Shown: positions 51,042-58,754 of the stretch, piece after piece
Position numbering within the stretch: the stretch's first letter is position 1
How the letters are laid out: the number at the start of each line of letters is the position of its first letter
Notes under the pieces: generated by a model
What the model saw: only the letters and a program-made list of their open reading frames with translations
Databases searched by the model: none
Told to the model about the DNA's origin: nothing
DNA from: JAEUIX01 sp964611125
Lineage (GTDB): Bacteria; Planctomycetota; Phycisphaerae; Phycisphaerales; UBA1924
Direction of reading: 5' to 3'
Length of the DNA stretch: 64,000 nucleotides
Assembly: GCA_964611125.1 (NCBI GenBank)
Contig: CAZSZO010000011.1
Span: 23,615-87,614 of the forward strand
Translations under genes and position numbers: made by a program

Positions 51042-52364
51042 ATGACAAACCGGTCCGACCATCTCGACCTCTGCGCGACGCCTCGGCCGGCAGCGGGTCG
51101 GCCGGGCCGAGGGCCGGGGCGGCCTTCGGGCTCGGCGTACATCGTCGTGCTCGGCGCGTCGCTGATGGTCACGGTGCTGGGGATCGGCGCGTTGCAGGCG
51201 GCCCGGAGCCGACGGGCCGCCGATGAAGCCCGCATCAACATGCTCAAGGCCCGGCTGGCGGCCGAAACCGGGATCGACATCGCGATGGACGCCATCGCGA
51301 ACGACTCGTCATGGCGGCAGACCTACACGAGCGGGACGTGGCTGGCCAATCGGCGGGCGGGGGAGGGCCGCTTCACGGTCGAGGGGACAGACCCCTCTGA
51401 CGGCAACCTGGGCGACAAGGTGACGGACCCCGTCGACCTGGTCTCGACCGGCACGGCCGGCGCCGCGCGCCAGAAGGTGATGGTCTCGCTCACGGCTGTG
51501 CCTAACCCGCTGACATGCCTGAAGGCCGCGCTCTGCTCGGGCGGGGCCCAGACGCACACGGGCACGGCCATTCTCAGCGACAACATCATCGCCTCGAACC
51601 TGACGATCACCGCCGTCGCGGCGGACATCACGGGCGATATTGAGGCGACAGCGGCTGTGGGGGTGACCTTCCGCGGGACGACCACGATTCTGGCGACGCC
51701 GCGCACGCTGCCGGACGGCACGGTGTTCGCGCAGTACATCCCTGCGGCCACGACCATCGTGCGGAGCGCGATCCCGCAGGTGTCGGGGACGAGCACGATC
51801 GAGCGGGCCGCGATCGGACCGTCGGTGAACCCGCTTGGCGCGTCGAGCGCCGCGGGGGTTTATGTGGTTGACTGCGCGGGCCAGCCGCTCAACCTGCGGA
51901 ACCTGCGGTTCGTTGGCACGCTGGTGGTGCTCAACACCGGCGGGAGCGGGGTGACGGTGAGCGGGTCGGTGAACTGGTCGCCCGCAGCGTCGGGCTATCC
52001 GTGCCTGCTGGTTGACGGGCCCCTGACGCTTTCCTTCAGCGGGAGCACGCCGCTGAGCGAGACGGGCGCGCCGAGTGTGAACTTCAACCCCGCCGGCATG
52101 CCGCACCAGGGCGCCACGGACTCGGACGCGTCCGACGCCTATACGTCGGAGATCCGAGGGCTGGTCTACGCCAGCGGGTCGGTGACCACGTCGGGCGACC
52201 CCAGCATCGTCGGCGTGCTCGTCGCCGGGGGCGGGGTGAGCACCAGCGGCAAGCTCACGCTGGCGTTCGACAGCACTATTGCGAGCAACCCGCCGGCGGG
52301 GTTCGCGACGGCGCCCACGATGAAGGTCACGGCCGGGAGCTGGCGCCAGATCGTCGATCCGTGA
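51042..52364 (+). CDS. GspK/PilX-like pilus-associated protein
   Basis: 440 residues. After a Pro/Arg-rich start a single hydrophobic helix (SAYIVVLGASLMVTVLGIGA) is followed by ARINMLKARLAAETGIDIAM, a pattern seen in PilX/GspK-type proteins that lack a strict prepilin motif (Ser-Ala-Tyr instead of Gly-Phe-Thr). The rest is a long beta-helix-like region rich in Thr, Gly and Val. It is the fourth gene of the rightward minor pilin set, 28 bases after the GspI-like gene. The function as a tip or lipoprotein-interacting subunit is inferred. Confidence 0.7.
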   Translation: MTNRSDHLDLCATPRPAAGRPGRGPGRPSGSAYIVVLGASLMVTVLGIGALQAARSRRAADEARINMLKARLAAETGIDIAMDAIANDSSWRQTYTSGTWLANRRAGEGRFTVEGTDPSDGNLGDKVTDPVDLVSTGTAGAARQKVMVSLTAVPNPLTCLKAALCSGGAQTHTGTAILSDNIIASNLTITAVAADITGDIEATAAVGVTFRGTTTILATPRTLPDGTVFAQYIPAATTIVRSAIPQVSGTSTIERAAIGPSVNPLGASSAAGVYVVDCAGQPLNLRNLRFVGTLVVLNTGGSGVTVSGSVNWSPAASGYPCLLVDGPLTLSFSGSTPLSETGAPSVNFNPAGMPHQGATDSDASDAYTSEIRGLVYASGSVTTSGDPSIVGVLVAGGGVSTSGKLTLAFDSTIASNPPAGFATAPTMKVTAGSWRQIVDP

Positions 52365-52417
52365 GGAGGGGCTGGCCAGCGGGGGTCAGTGCTGAGCCGG
52401 GCCGCTGGGCCAGAAAA

Positions 52418-52452
52418 GAAGGCGGCCGCCCGCGGGTGCGAGCGGCCGCTTG
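52418..52452. terminator. Hairpin between the convergent pilin set and secreted protein gene
   Basis: Two GCGGCCGC arms (52422-52429, 52442-52449) form an 8-bp stem. On the minus strand it is followed by a T-rich run (TTCTTTTCT), which favours termination of the leftward gene; the rightward set may also use it. Confidence 0.65.
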
Positions 52453-52505
52453 AAGGTCCATCTGAAGCGTGAAATCGCGGCTTGGCTGGCCAGCCCGCCG
52501 GATGA

Positions 52506-53297
52506 TCAGTCGTCCCAGCCGCAGCCGCAGCCGTCATTGTCGGCGCTCGTGCCGGAGGCGCGGATCTCGTCCGGCTCGACGACGTTGTCATCGCCGGCGG
52601 GGTTGCGGATGTAGATGGTCATGACGACGTTGCGGGTCGCCACGCCGATCAGGTAGTCATCGTACTTGCCTACGCCGCGCCGGTTGGTGGTGAAGGCCGC
52701 GGGGTTGTCGAGCGAGGGGCCGCCCTCGCTCTCGAAGAGCACGCCGTAGGTGGTGTTGGGCCACAGATCGCGGAGCACGAGCCGGAACGTGGTCAGGCCC
52801 GAGTCGACCTGGTAACGGATCGTGGCGTTGCCATCGGCGCAGGAGTTGGGCGTGGAGGGGTGGAAGCAGCGGATCCGCGCGAACGGGATGTAGCTGAACG
52901 CCCGGTCCTCTCCCGCGTCGTACTCGCCCGGGCGGCCAGCGCTGGAATCATCGACGTAGATGATGACGACCGGGTCGGCCGAGGCGTCGCCGAGCTGGTA
53001 ATCGACGTAGCGGGCGTCGCCTTCCTCATCGGTGGTGAACGCGGCGGGGTTATCCAGAATCGGCCCGTCCGACTCCCAGCGCACGCCGTAGGTGGTGTTG
53101 GGGAGCAGCCCCTCAACGTTGAGCCTCAGGTGCGTGATCTGCTGGCACTCGTCGTACCGGAATGTGGTCCGCCCCTCCACCAGCGGATTCTCCGCGAATC
53201 CCACCCCATCAGGCAGGAAATCGCGCCGGACCGTGCCGGCGAAGACCTGAGTGGCCAAGACCACGACCGCAGTGACCGCCGCCATCCAGATACGCAT
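52506..53297 (-). CDS. Secreted protein with two tandem repeats
   Basis: 263 residues from ATG 53297, with a signal peptide (AAVTAVVVLATQVFAG). The mature protein is an internal duplication of about 110 residues: LPNTTYGVRWESDGPILDNP with AAFTTDEEGDARYVDYQLG in the first copy, and WPNTTYGVLFESEGGPSLDN with AAFTTNRRGVGKYDDYLIG in the second. Each copy has a Cys pair or Cys before it. The C-terminus is acidic with CGCGWDD. I do not recognise the domain; the beta-strand pattern suggests an Ig-like or adhesive fold. It lies between the two halves of the pilus locus and may be a substrate or partner. Confidence 0.7.
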   Translation of the reverse strand: MRIWMAAVTAVVVLATQVFAGTVRRDFLPDGVGFAENPLVEGRTTFRYDECQQITHLRLNVEGLLPNTTYGVRWESDGPILDNPAAFTTDEEGDARYVDYQLGDASADPVVIIYVDDSSAGRPGEYDAGEDRAFSYIPFARIRCFHPSTPNSCADGNATIRYQVDSGLTTFRLVLRDLWPNTTYGVLFESEGGPSLDNPAAFTTNRRGVGKYDDYLIGVATRNVVMTIYIRNPAGDDNVVEPDEIRASGTSADNDGCGCGWDD

Positions 53298-53554
53298 GGG
53301 CGCCTCCGTTTGAGTCGCGGATCGAACGCGAACGGGCTTCGACACCGCCGGGTTGTTCGCCGACGACCGGACACGACGCCGGTCAGCGCGGCGGCGACCA
53401 TGCTAACTCCAGCAGGCGCCACCGCAAGGGGGTGGCGAGCGGGATTCTTAGGAATCTCACATGTGAGCGCCAGCCAATCCCCCAAGAGGGGCGTTCAATG
53501 CGTGCGCGCCGGTCTTGAACTCGCAAAAATGGGGCGGCTCACTTCAAACGAAAC

Positions 53555-53577
53555 AAGCCCGCGCACGGCGCGGGCTT
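53555..53577 (-). terminator. Terminator of the pilus operon
   Basis: AAGCCCGCGC and GCGCGGGCTT form a perfect 10-bp stem with loop ACG, followed on the minus strand by TGTTTCG. It lies 61 bases after the major pilin stop. The rest of the 53298-53638 gap holds no gene I can support. Confidence 0.8.
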
Positions 53578-53638
53578 GGGTCAGCAGTCGATGGGTCGGA
53601 CGGGTCAGGCCATGGACCATGCCGCGGCCGGTTCGCGA

Positions 53639-54109
53639 TCAGTACGTGTTGTACTTGACGCCGCGGGCATCCACCTCGGAGGCGGTGCAGTTGGCGTTGA
53701 TCTGGCCGGTGGATTCGATGTAGATCCAGCCGATGCCCGCAGCGGTCGCCGCGGCGACGCCGGTGCCGCCCTTGGCAGCGCCGACCGGCAAGGGCGGCAC
53801 GGCCCGCAGATAGGGGCCGTAGATGAAGTTCCCGGTCTTGGTGGCGTTGTCGGCGCCGGCGTCGTCAGTGAAGGTCGTCAGCTGGGCGACGAACTTGGCC
53901 GCGGTGGGGTAGGTGTTGCTGTGCTCGGCGTAGAACAAGTCAATTGAGTTGCGCAGCGTCGCCAGGTTGGCGGTCAGGGCCGAGTCCTGGGCGCCGGCGG
54001 CGCCGCGGCTCATGCGGGGGATGGCGATGGCGGCGATGATCCCGATGATCACGACAACGATGACCAGTTCGATGAGGCTGAAGCCTCGAGCCGTGCGGAG
54101 TGAGGGCAT
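53639..54109 (-). CDS. Major pilin / GspG-like pseudopilin
   Basis: 156 residues. A perfect class III signal: a six-residue basic leader, Gly at -1, then FSLIELVIVVVIIGIIAAIA with the Glu at +5 and a Pro later (AIPRMSRGA). The globular part has the GspG/PilA-like helix SALTANLATLRNSIDLFYAE and a C-terminal region with GWIYIESTGQINANC. It is the last gene of the leftward operon, with a strong terminator behind it, as expected for an abundant subunit. Unlike the minor pilins it keeps Gly at the cleavage site. Confidence 0.9.
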   Translation of the reverse strand: MPSLRTARGFSLIELVIVVVIIGIIAAIAIPRMSRGAAGAQDSALTANLATLRNSIDLFYAEHSNTYPTAAKFVAQLTTFTDDAGADNATKTGNFIYGPYLRAVPPLPVGAAKGGTGVAAATAAGIGWIYIESTGQINANCTASEVDARGVKYNTY

Positions 54110-54245
54110 GGGGGCGCTCCGGGAGTGTTCGCGTGCGAGAGAAGGGACCGAAGTGTCATCGACCCCGCCACGGGGGGTCTTGAGCAGTCGGACGCCGCTT
54201 CTTCGGAGCTGGGAGGACCCCCACCGTCACAACCCGACAAACCAC

Positions 54246-54884
54246 CTACTTCTTGGTAAAGCCGAGGATCAGCACCCGGCCGTCGCGGACCAGCTTGACG
54301 CCGTCGGTTGGGGAGATGTCGACGATCTGGAAGCCCTGCAGCTCACAACCGACGCGCATGGTCCGCAGGCGGTTCTCGAGGTTGTCGGCGATCACCGCCT
54401 CCATGCCCTCTTTCTGGCTCTCGCGCCCGGGGCCAGCCGACCCCCCACCGCCACCCCCTCCACCCGCGCCCGCGCCGCCCGGCCGCATCACAGCGATCAA
54501 GCGGGCGGAGACGTGCAGCGGCGCCTCTGGCTCCGGCGCGGCGTTGGGCTGCTCAGCCGAGCGAGCGCGGTCGCGGGCCTGCCGCTGGATCTCCTGGATC
54601 CACGCATCGGGCACCGCCAGAACATCGCCGCGCCCGGCGTCCTCATCCAGACCCGCGACGGCCCCGCGCAGCTGGCTCTTCACCGGCGTGAGGAGCGGGG
54701 GCGTCGTCATGGGCGCCGGCTTGGCGGCGGCATCGCGCTGGGCGGCGGGGGGGTCGGCCTGGTCCGACGCCGTCGCCGGGGCCGGCCCGAGGCCCGAATC
54801 AAGAACGAACCGATCCACGAGGAAGCCGGTGAGGGCCATCGTGAGGATCGATGCGTACAGCTTGCGTTCCCTGCTGAGTGGCAC
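54246..54884 (-). CDS. Single-TM protein, possible PilP-like pilus component
   Basis: 212 residues. One N-terminal membrane helix (LYASILTMALTGFLVDRFVL), a Pro/Ala-rich linker, and a C-terminal domain (ADNLENRLRTMRVGCELQGF and VDISPTDGVKLVRDGRVLIL) that could be a small beta-domain like that of PilP or GspC. A run of eight glycines lies near residue 140. Position in the operon, just after the PilO-like gene and before the pilin, supports the role; sequence similarity alone would not. Confidence 0.55.
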   Translation of the reverse strand: MPLSRERKLYASILTMALTGFLVDRFVLDSGLGPAPATASDQADPPAAQRDAAAKPAPMTTPPLLTPVKSQLRGAVAGLDEDAGRGDVLAVPDAWIQEIQRQARDRARSAEQPNAAPEPEAPLHVSARLIAVMRPGGAGAGGGGGGGGSAGPGRESQKEGMEAVIADNLENRLRTMRVGCELQGFQIVDISPTDGVKLVRDGRVLILGFTKK

Positions 54885-54914
54885 GCTGAACTAGACGAAA
54901 TCCGATCGCCCGCG

Positions 54915-55532
54915 TCAAGGCGTTTCCGCCGAGGTCGCGCGCTGCGGCCTTGCGCCACCGGCCTCACCGGCGCCCTTTGCCGGGGCCGCGTGCCAGGCCA
55001 GCATCAGCTCCAGCGAGGCGGTTCCCAGGCCGCGGGCCGGGTCGGCGGGAACGCCCGAGAACCTGAGCCCTTGCACCGCGATATCAGGAAACTGAGCCCG
55101 CAGCGCTCGCAGGAAATCGACTGATTCGACAAACGTCGACTTCCCGCCCAGGCGGATGGGCACGCAGATCGAGCGCGAGCCCGGCTTGGGCTCGCCCGGG
55201 GTGACCTTGTCGAGGGCCACGCCCTTGGCCGCCGCGAGTTCCGAGAGCTTGCGCAGCCGCTCATTGGCGGCGCCCAGCCCGAGCAGCTCGACGCCGGTCC
55301 GGCGCAGCTCGGCCTCGCCGCGAGTCAGGGTCCCGCGTTCGCGGACCACCGCGGCCTCCTGGGCCTCGGCCTCGGCGAGGGTGTCGGCGGCTCGCTGGCG
55401 GGCCTCCTGCTGACGCCGGGCCGCCTGCAACGACGGCTCGACGCCCAGCAGCCAGGCGCCGCCCGCCAGGGCCAGGCAGGTGACCACGCCCGCCGCGTCG
55501 ATCGTTCGGCTCGAGACGTTGGCGACGTTCAT
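54915..55532 (-). CDS. PilO/GspM-like inner membrane protein
   Basis: 205 residues from ATG 55532; the longer frame to 55694 overlaps the previous gene too far. One membrane helix (GVVTCLALAGGAWLLGVEPS), then a coiled coil (ARRQQEARQRAADTLAEAEA), then a ferredoxin-like domain (AAAKGVALDKVTP ... ESVDFLRALRAQFPDIAVQG). This is the PilO/GspM layout. It would pair with the PilN-like protein to connect the ATPase platform to the outer membrane. The start shares one base with the upstream stop (TGATG). Confidence 0.75.
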   Translation of the reverse strand: MNVANVSSRTIDAAGVVTCLALAGGAWLLGVEPSLQAARRQQEARQRAADTLAEAEAQEAAVVRERGTLTRGEAELRRTGVELLGLGAANERLRKLSELAAAKGVALDKVTPGEPKPGSRSICVPIRLGGKSTFVESVDFLRALRAQFPDIAVQGLRFSGVPADPARGLGTASLELMLAWHAAPAKGAGEAGGARPQRATSAETP

Positions 55533-56314
55533 CACGGGCCCTCCGAGGGTTGGGAATCGGGGACCTCGGCCTGCGCCTGCGACGAGCCGGCGGCCGGCCG
55601 ATCGGGCTGGCCCGGGCGATCGGGCCGGTCGGGCCGATCGGGCTTGGCCGGCGCCCGGTCCGTCAGCGTGCAGGTGATCGAGAAGCCGGTGCACATCAGC
55701 CCGGTGATCTCGCGCGAGTGCGAGTCCATCAGGCGCACGCCCGAAAACGGCCCGGCCTTCTCGAGGCGGAGCATGAAGTCCGCCGCGGCCTGGTGCGTGC
55801 GGGCGACGCCCGCGAGGCGGAGCGTGTAAGCCTCAGGTTTGGTCCTGGGCGGGGCCTTCCTGCCTGGCCCCAGCGCGCCTCCGCCCGCCCCTGCGGCCCC
55901 GGCCTGCTCGCCCCGCACCGGCGCGGGGTCGGGCTTGTCGGGGGTCTCCACCCGCGACACCTCGATCGACTCGATGATGGTCTCCTCGCGCAGGGCCGAC
56001 AGGAGCTCCAGCAAGTCGGCCCAGTCGGGGCTGTTGCTGATCATCCGGGCCGAGTCGAGTCGAGCCTGCACGACTTGGGTCCGTCCGCGCAGCGACTTGA
56101 ACTGAGCCGCGGAGGCCGCCAGCCGCTTCTCGGCCTCGCCCTGCTGGGCCGACACGTGATCCTCTCCTTCGCGAGCCCAGAAGGCCGTGAGGTAGGCGCA
56201 GCCGACCCCCAGGGCCGCGCCCCACGAAAGGCACGCCACCGCCCACGCCCGCGCCCGCTTCACGCGGGCCCGGCTGGCCAGCCGCGCGCTCGACATGAGG
56301 TTGATCCGGATCAT
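55532..56314 (-). CDS. PilN/GspL-like inner membrane protein
   Basis: 260 residues from ATG 56314. The start MIRINLMSSARL carries the PilN-type N-terminal peptide (compare INLLP) that binds PilM. A membrane helix (AVACLSWGAALGVGCAYLTA), a coiled coil (residues 50-90) and a ferredoxin-like domain (LLELLSALREETIIESIEVS ... YTLRLAGVARTHQAAADFML) follow. The C-terminal 40 residues are an Asp-Arg-Pro repeat tail encoded by GATCGGGC-type short repeats. It overlaps both neighbours, so the operon is translationally coupled. Confidence 0.82.
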   Translation of the reverse strand: MIRINLMSSARLASRARVKRARAWAVACLSWGAALGVGCAYLTAFWAREGEDHVSAQQGEAEKRLAASAAQFKSLRGRTQVVQARLDSARMISNSPDWADLLELLSALREETIIESIEVSRVETPDKPDPAPVRGEQAGAAGAGGGALGPGRKAPPRTKPEAYTLRLAGVARTHQAAADFMLRLEKAGPFSGVRLMDSHSREITGLMCTGFSITCTLTDRAPAKPDRPDRPDRPGQPDRPAAGSSQAQAEVPDSQPSEGP

Positions 56315-57489
56315 CGGCCCCCTCCCGATGCGCTCCCCGCGCACGATCCCAGCCCCGACGGCGCCACGCCATCAAGCGCCATGCCGCACGCGGCGACCAG
56401 CCCCGCATCGCCCGCCAGCCCGGCGAGCTCAGGCGGGCAATGCGCCAGATCCCGCAGGCTCACGCGGCGCGCCGCCAGGCCCGTCTCTTCGGCGAGCACG
56501 CCCGGCAACCCGGGGATCATCGCACCCCCGCCGATCACCAGCACCCGGGCCGTCTCCGACCCTGGGTGCTGCCCGGCGGTGTACGAAAGCGACACGCGGA
56601 TCTCCTGGGCCATGGTCGCCACCGCGCGGCGGACGAGCTCGCGCGCGTCCAGGGCGCCCTCCCAGCGCTGGGCCGCCGGCTCCCCGGCGCCGCCGGGGCC
56701 CGCGGGCTCGCTCGCGGCGCCCGTTTCCGTCAGCACATAGCCCGCGATGTCGTGCTCGATCTTCAGCGACTCGCACAGGCTCGCCTGCAGCAGGCCCACC
56801 GCCAGATCGGGCAGCAGGCGGTGATACACCGGCGTGTCGCCGCACAGCACCGAGAGCGACGCCGAGCGGAAGCCCAGGCTCAGCACCGCCGAGACCGAGG
56901 GGGGCGACTCCAGCAGGGGCTCACAGGCGCGGGCGATGGCGCTGACCTCGGCGTCGCAGGCCGCGACCTCGAGCCCGCCCGCCTCCAACTGGTCGATCGC
57001 GCTGTCGACATCACGAAGCATGGCGCCGACGGCGAGTGCGGAGATCGGCGCGTCACCGGGTTGGCCGGGCTGGCCGGCGGTGCGGGCCGGTTCGGGCAGC
57101 GGCCACCACGCCGCGAGGAGGCTGTCGGCGTCGCACCGGCCGCTCTCGGCGAGCTGGGCCCGGGCGATGAGCCCCAGCGGGGCCCCCGAGCCGGCCGGGG
57201 GCAGGCGCACCGGCGCCACGAGCTGGCGGGCGGCGGGCGTGCCGATGACCACGCGCCGGCCGATGAAGCCCTGCCGCGCAAGCACTTCGCCGATGCGTCG
57301 GCACTCGGCGCTGTCGGGGGCGACGTCGGGGGCCCCATTGGCAGCGAGCCCGGCGGACCGCGCGAAGCGGCTCGCGGCGACGACGCGCCGCCCACCGCCG
57401 CGCGTCACGCGCAGCTGCACCGCCTTGATCCACTGTGCGCCGATGTCGAGCCCGATCGGCGTCAGTCTGGAGACGAGCGAGGCGATCAC
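56311..57489 (-). CDS. pilM: PilM-like actin-fold pilus assembly protein
   Basis: 392 residues. The actin-like phosphate-1 loop is LTPIGLDIGAQWIKAVQLRV, with SAVLSLGFRSASLSVLCGDT as the second nucleotide loop and ARVLVIGGGAMIPGLPGVLA as the adenosine motif. FSHA-type domain features are consistent with PilM, a cytoplasmic ATP-binding protein that binds PilN and the pilus ATPase. The gene order PilB, PilC, PilM, PilN, PilO is the common one in bacteria with type IVa-like pili. It overlaps the PilC gene by four bases. Confidence 0.87.
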   Translation of the reverse strand: MIASLVSRLTPIGLDIGAQWIKAVQLRVTRGGGRRVVAASRFARSAGLAANGAPDVAPDSAECRRIGEVLARQGFIGRRVVIGTPAARQLVAPVRLPPAGSGAPLGLIARAQLAESGRCDADSLLAAWWPLPEPARTAGQPGQPGDAPISALAVGAMLRDVDSAIDQLEAGGLEVAACDAEVSAIARACEPLLESPPSVSAVLSLGFRSASLSVLCGDTPVYHRLLPDLAVGLLQASLCESLKIEHDIAGYVLTETGAASEPAGPGGAGEPAAQRWEGALDARELVRRAVATMAQEIRVSLSYTAGQHPGSETARVLVIGGGAMIPGLPGVLAEETGLAARRVSLRDLAHCPPELAGLAGDAGLVAACGMALDGVAPSGLGSCAGSASGGGR

Positions 57490-58754
57490 GGTGCGGCTCC
57501 TTGAACGGGCGGCGGACCGGCGGGAGGCGGCGCCCCGGCGCTGGCGGAGAGATCGAACAGCGGCAGGAACATGCTCGCGGCCATCGTGCCCACGATGGTC
57601 CCCAGCACGATCAGGATGACGGGCTCGAGGATCGACGTGAGCGACTTGACGACCACCTCGTTGTCTTCGTCCATGAAATCGGCCAGGCTCAGGAGCACCG
57701 AGCCCACCCGCCCGGTTCGCTCGCCGCTCCGCAGGGCCGCCGTCACCGAAGGGGAGATCAGCGGGCTGCCGTCGAAGGCCGCCGAGATGGGCTCGCCCTT
57801 GGTCACGGCCTGTTCGGCCCGCTGCAGCAGGGCCTGGTACTGCGAGTTGCTGGTGGCGGCGCGGGTCAGCTCCAGGGCCTCAAGCAAACCCACCCGGCCC
57901 TCCGCCAGCACCCCCAGGAGGCGGGCGATGCGGGCGGTGGCGAAGTTGCGGGTGATCGCGCCGATCTGGGGAAGGTTGAGCAGGGCCCAGTCCACCGTGG
58001 TCTTGCCGTGCCCGGTCCCCAGCCACTGCACGAGCGCAAAGCCCGAGGCGCCCAGCCCGATCAGCACCGCCCACCACCAATAGCCCAGCCACTCGCTGGC
58101 GGCCATGAGGGCCGCGGTGGAGGGGGGCAGCGGGGCGCCGAGCGACTCAAAGAGCCCCTTGAACCTCGGGAGCACGAAGCCGATCATGGCGGTGACCACC
58201 CCCGCGGCGACGCACATGAGCAGGCAGGGGTAGACCATGGCGCCCGAGAGGGCGGTGCGGATCTTGATCTGCTGGCGCGTGAGGGCCCCTAGCCGTTCGA
58301 GCATGTCGCCCAGCTTGCCCCGGCTCTCTCCCGCGGCGACCAAACTCCGCGAGACCTCATCAAACCACCCCGGATGGTGCGACATGGCCTCAGAGAGCTG
58401 GGCGCCCTCCTCGACGCGCTTGCGCAGATCAGCGACGACATCGCGCCACTTGCCCGGGGCGGTCTGCTTCTCCAGCACCGTCAGGGCGTCGACCACGGTC
58501 GTGCCCGTGCTGACCAGCACGGCCATCTGCCGCACCAGCCCGGCCACCAGGCGCAGGCGTGAGCCGCCGCCCAGGCGGATCGAGTACCCCCGCTGGGCCC
58601 CCGCGGCCTGCGCGCCGCCACCCGACTGGTCAATCGACGTGACGAACACGCCCTGCCGCCGAAGCTGCTCGCGCGCCTGCTCCGGCGCGTCGGCCTGGAT
58701 CGTTCCCGCGACGGCCTTTCCCCCGGCGTCGAAGCCGCGATAGGCGATCTTCAT
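57486..58754 (-). CDS. PilC/GspF inner membrane platform protein
   Basis: 422 residues. Two GspF domains, each followed by membrane helices: ASTGTTVVDALTVLEKQ-type VSTGTTVVDALTVLEKQTAP in the first, LLGVLAEGRVGLLEALELTR in the second; helices include VYPCLLMCVAAGVVTAMIGF and the C-terminal ILEPVILIVLGTIVGTMAAS. The start (AYRGFDAGGKAVAGTIQAD) is the usual N-terminal extension of PilC. It is the rotor platform on which the ATPase drives pilin assembly. The C-terminal 20 residues are Pro/Gly/Ala-rich. Confidence 0.93.
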   Translation of the reverse strand: MKIAYRGFDAGGKAVAGTIQADAPEQAREQLRRQGVFVTSIDQSGGGAQAAGAQRGYSIRLGGGSRLRLVAGLVRQMAVLVSTGTTVVDALTVLEKQTAPGKWRDVVADLRKRVEEGAQLSEAMSHHPGWFDEVSRSLVAAGESRGKLGDMLERLGALTRQQIKIRTALSGAMVYPCLLMCVAAGVVTAMIGFVLPRFKGLFESLGAPLPPSTAALMAASEWLGYWWWAVLIGLGASGFALVQWLGTGHGKTTVDWALLNLPQIGAITRNFATARIARLLGVLAEGRVGLLEALELTRAATSNSQYQALLQRAEQAVTKGEPISAAFDGSPLISPSVTAALRSGERTGRVGSVLLSLADFMDEDNEVVVKSLTSILEPVILIVLGTIVGTMAASMFLPLFDLSASAGAPPPAGPPPVQGAAP

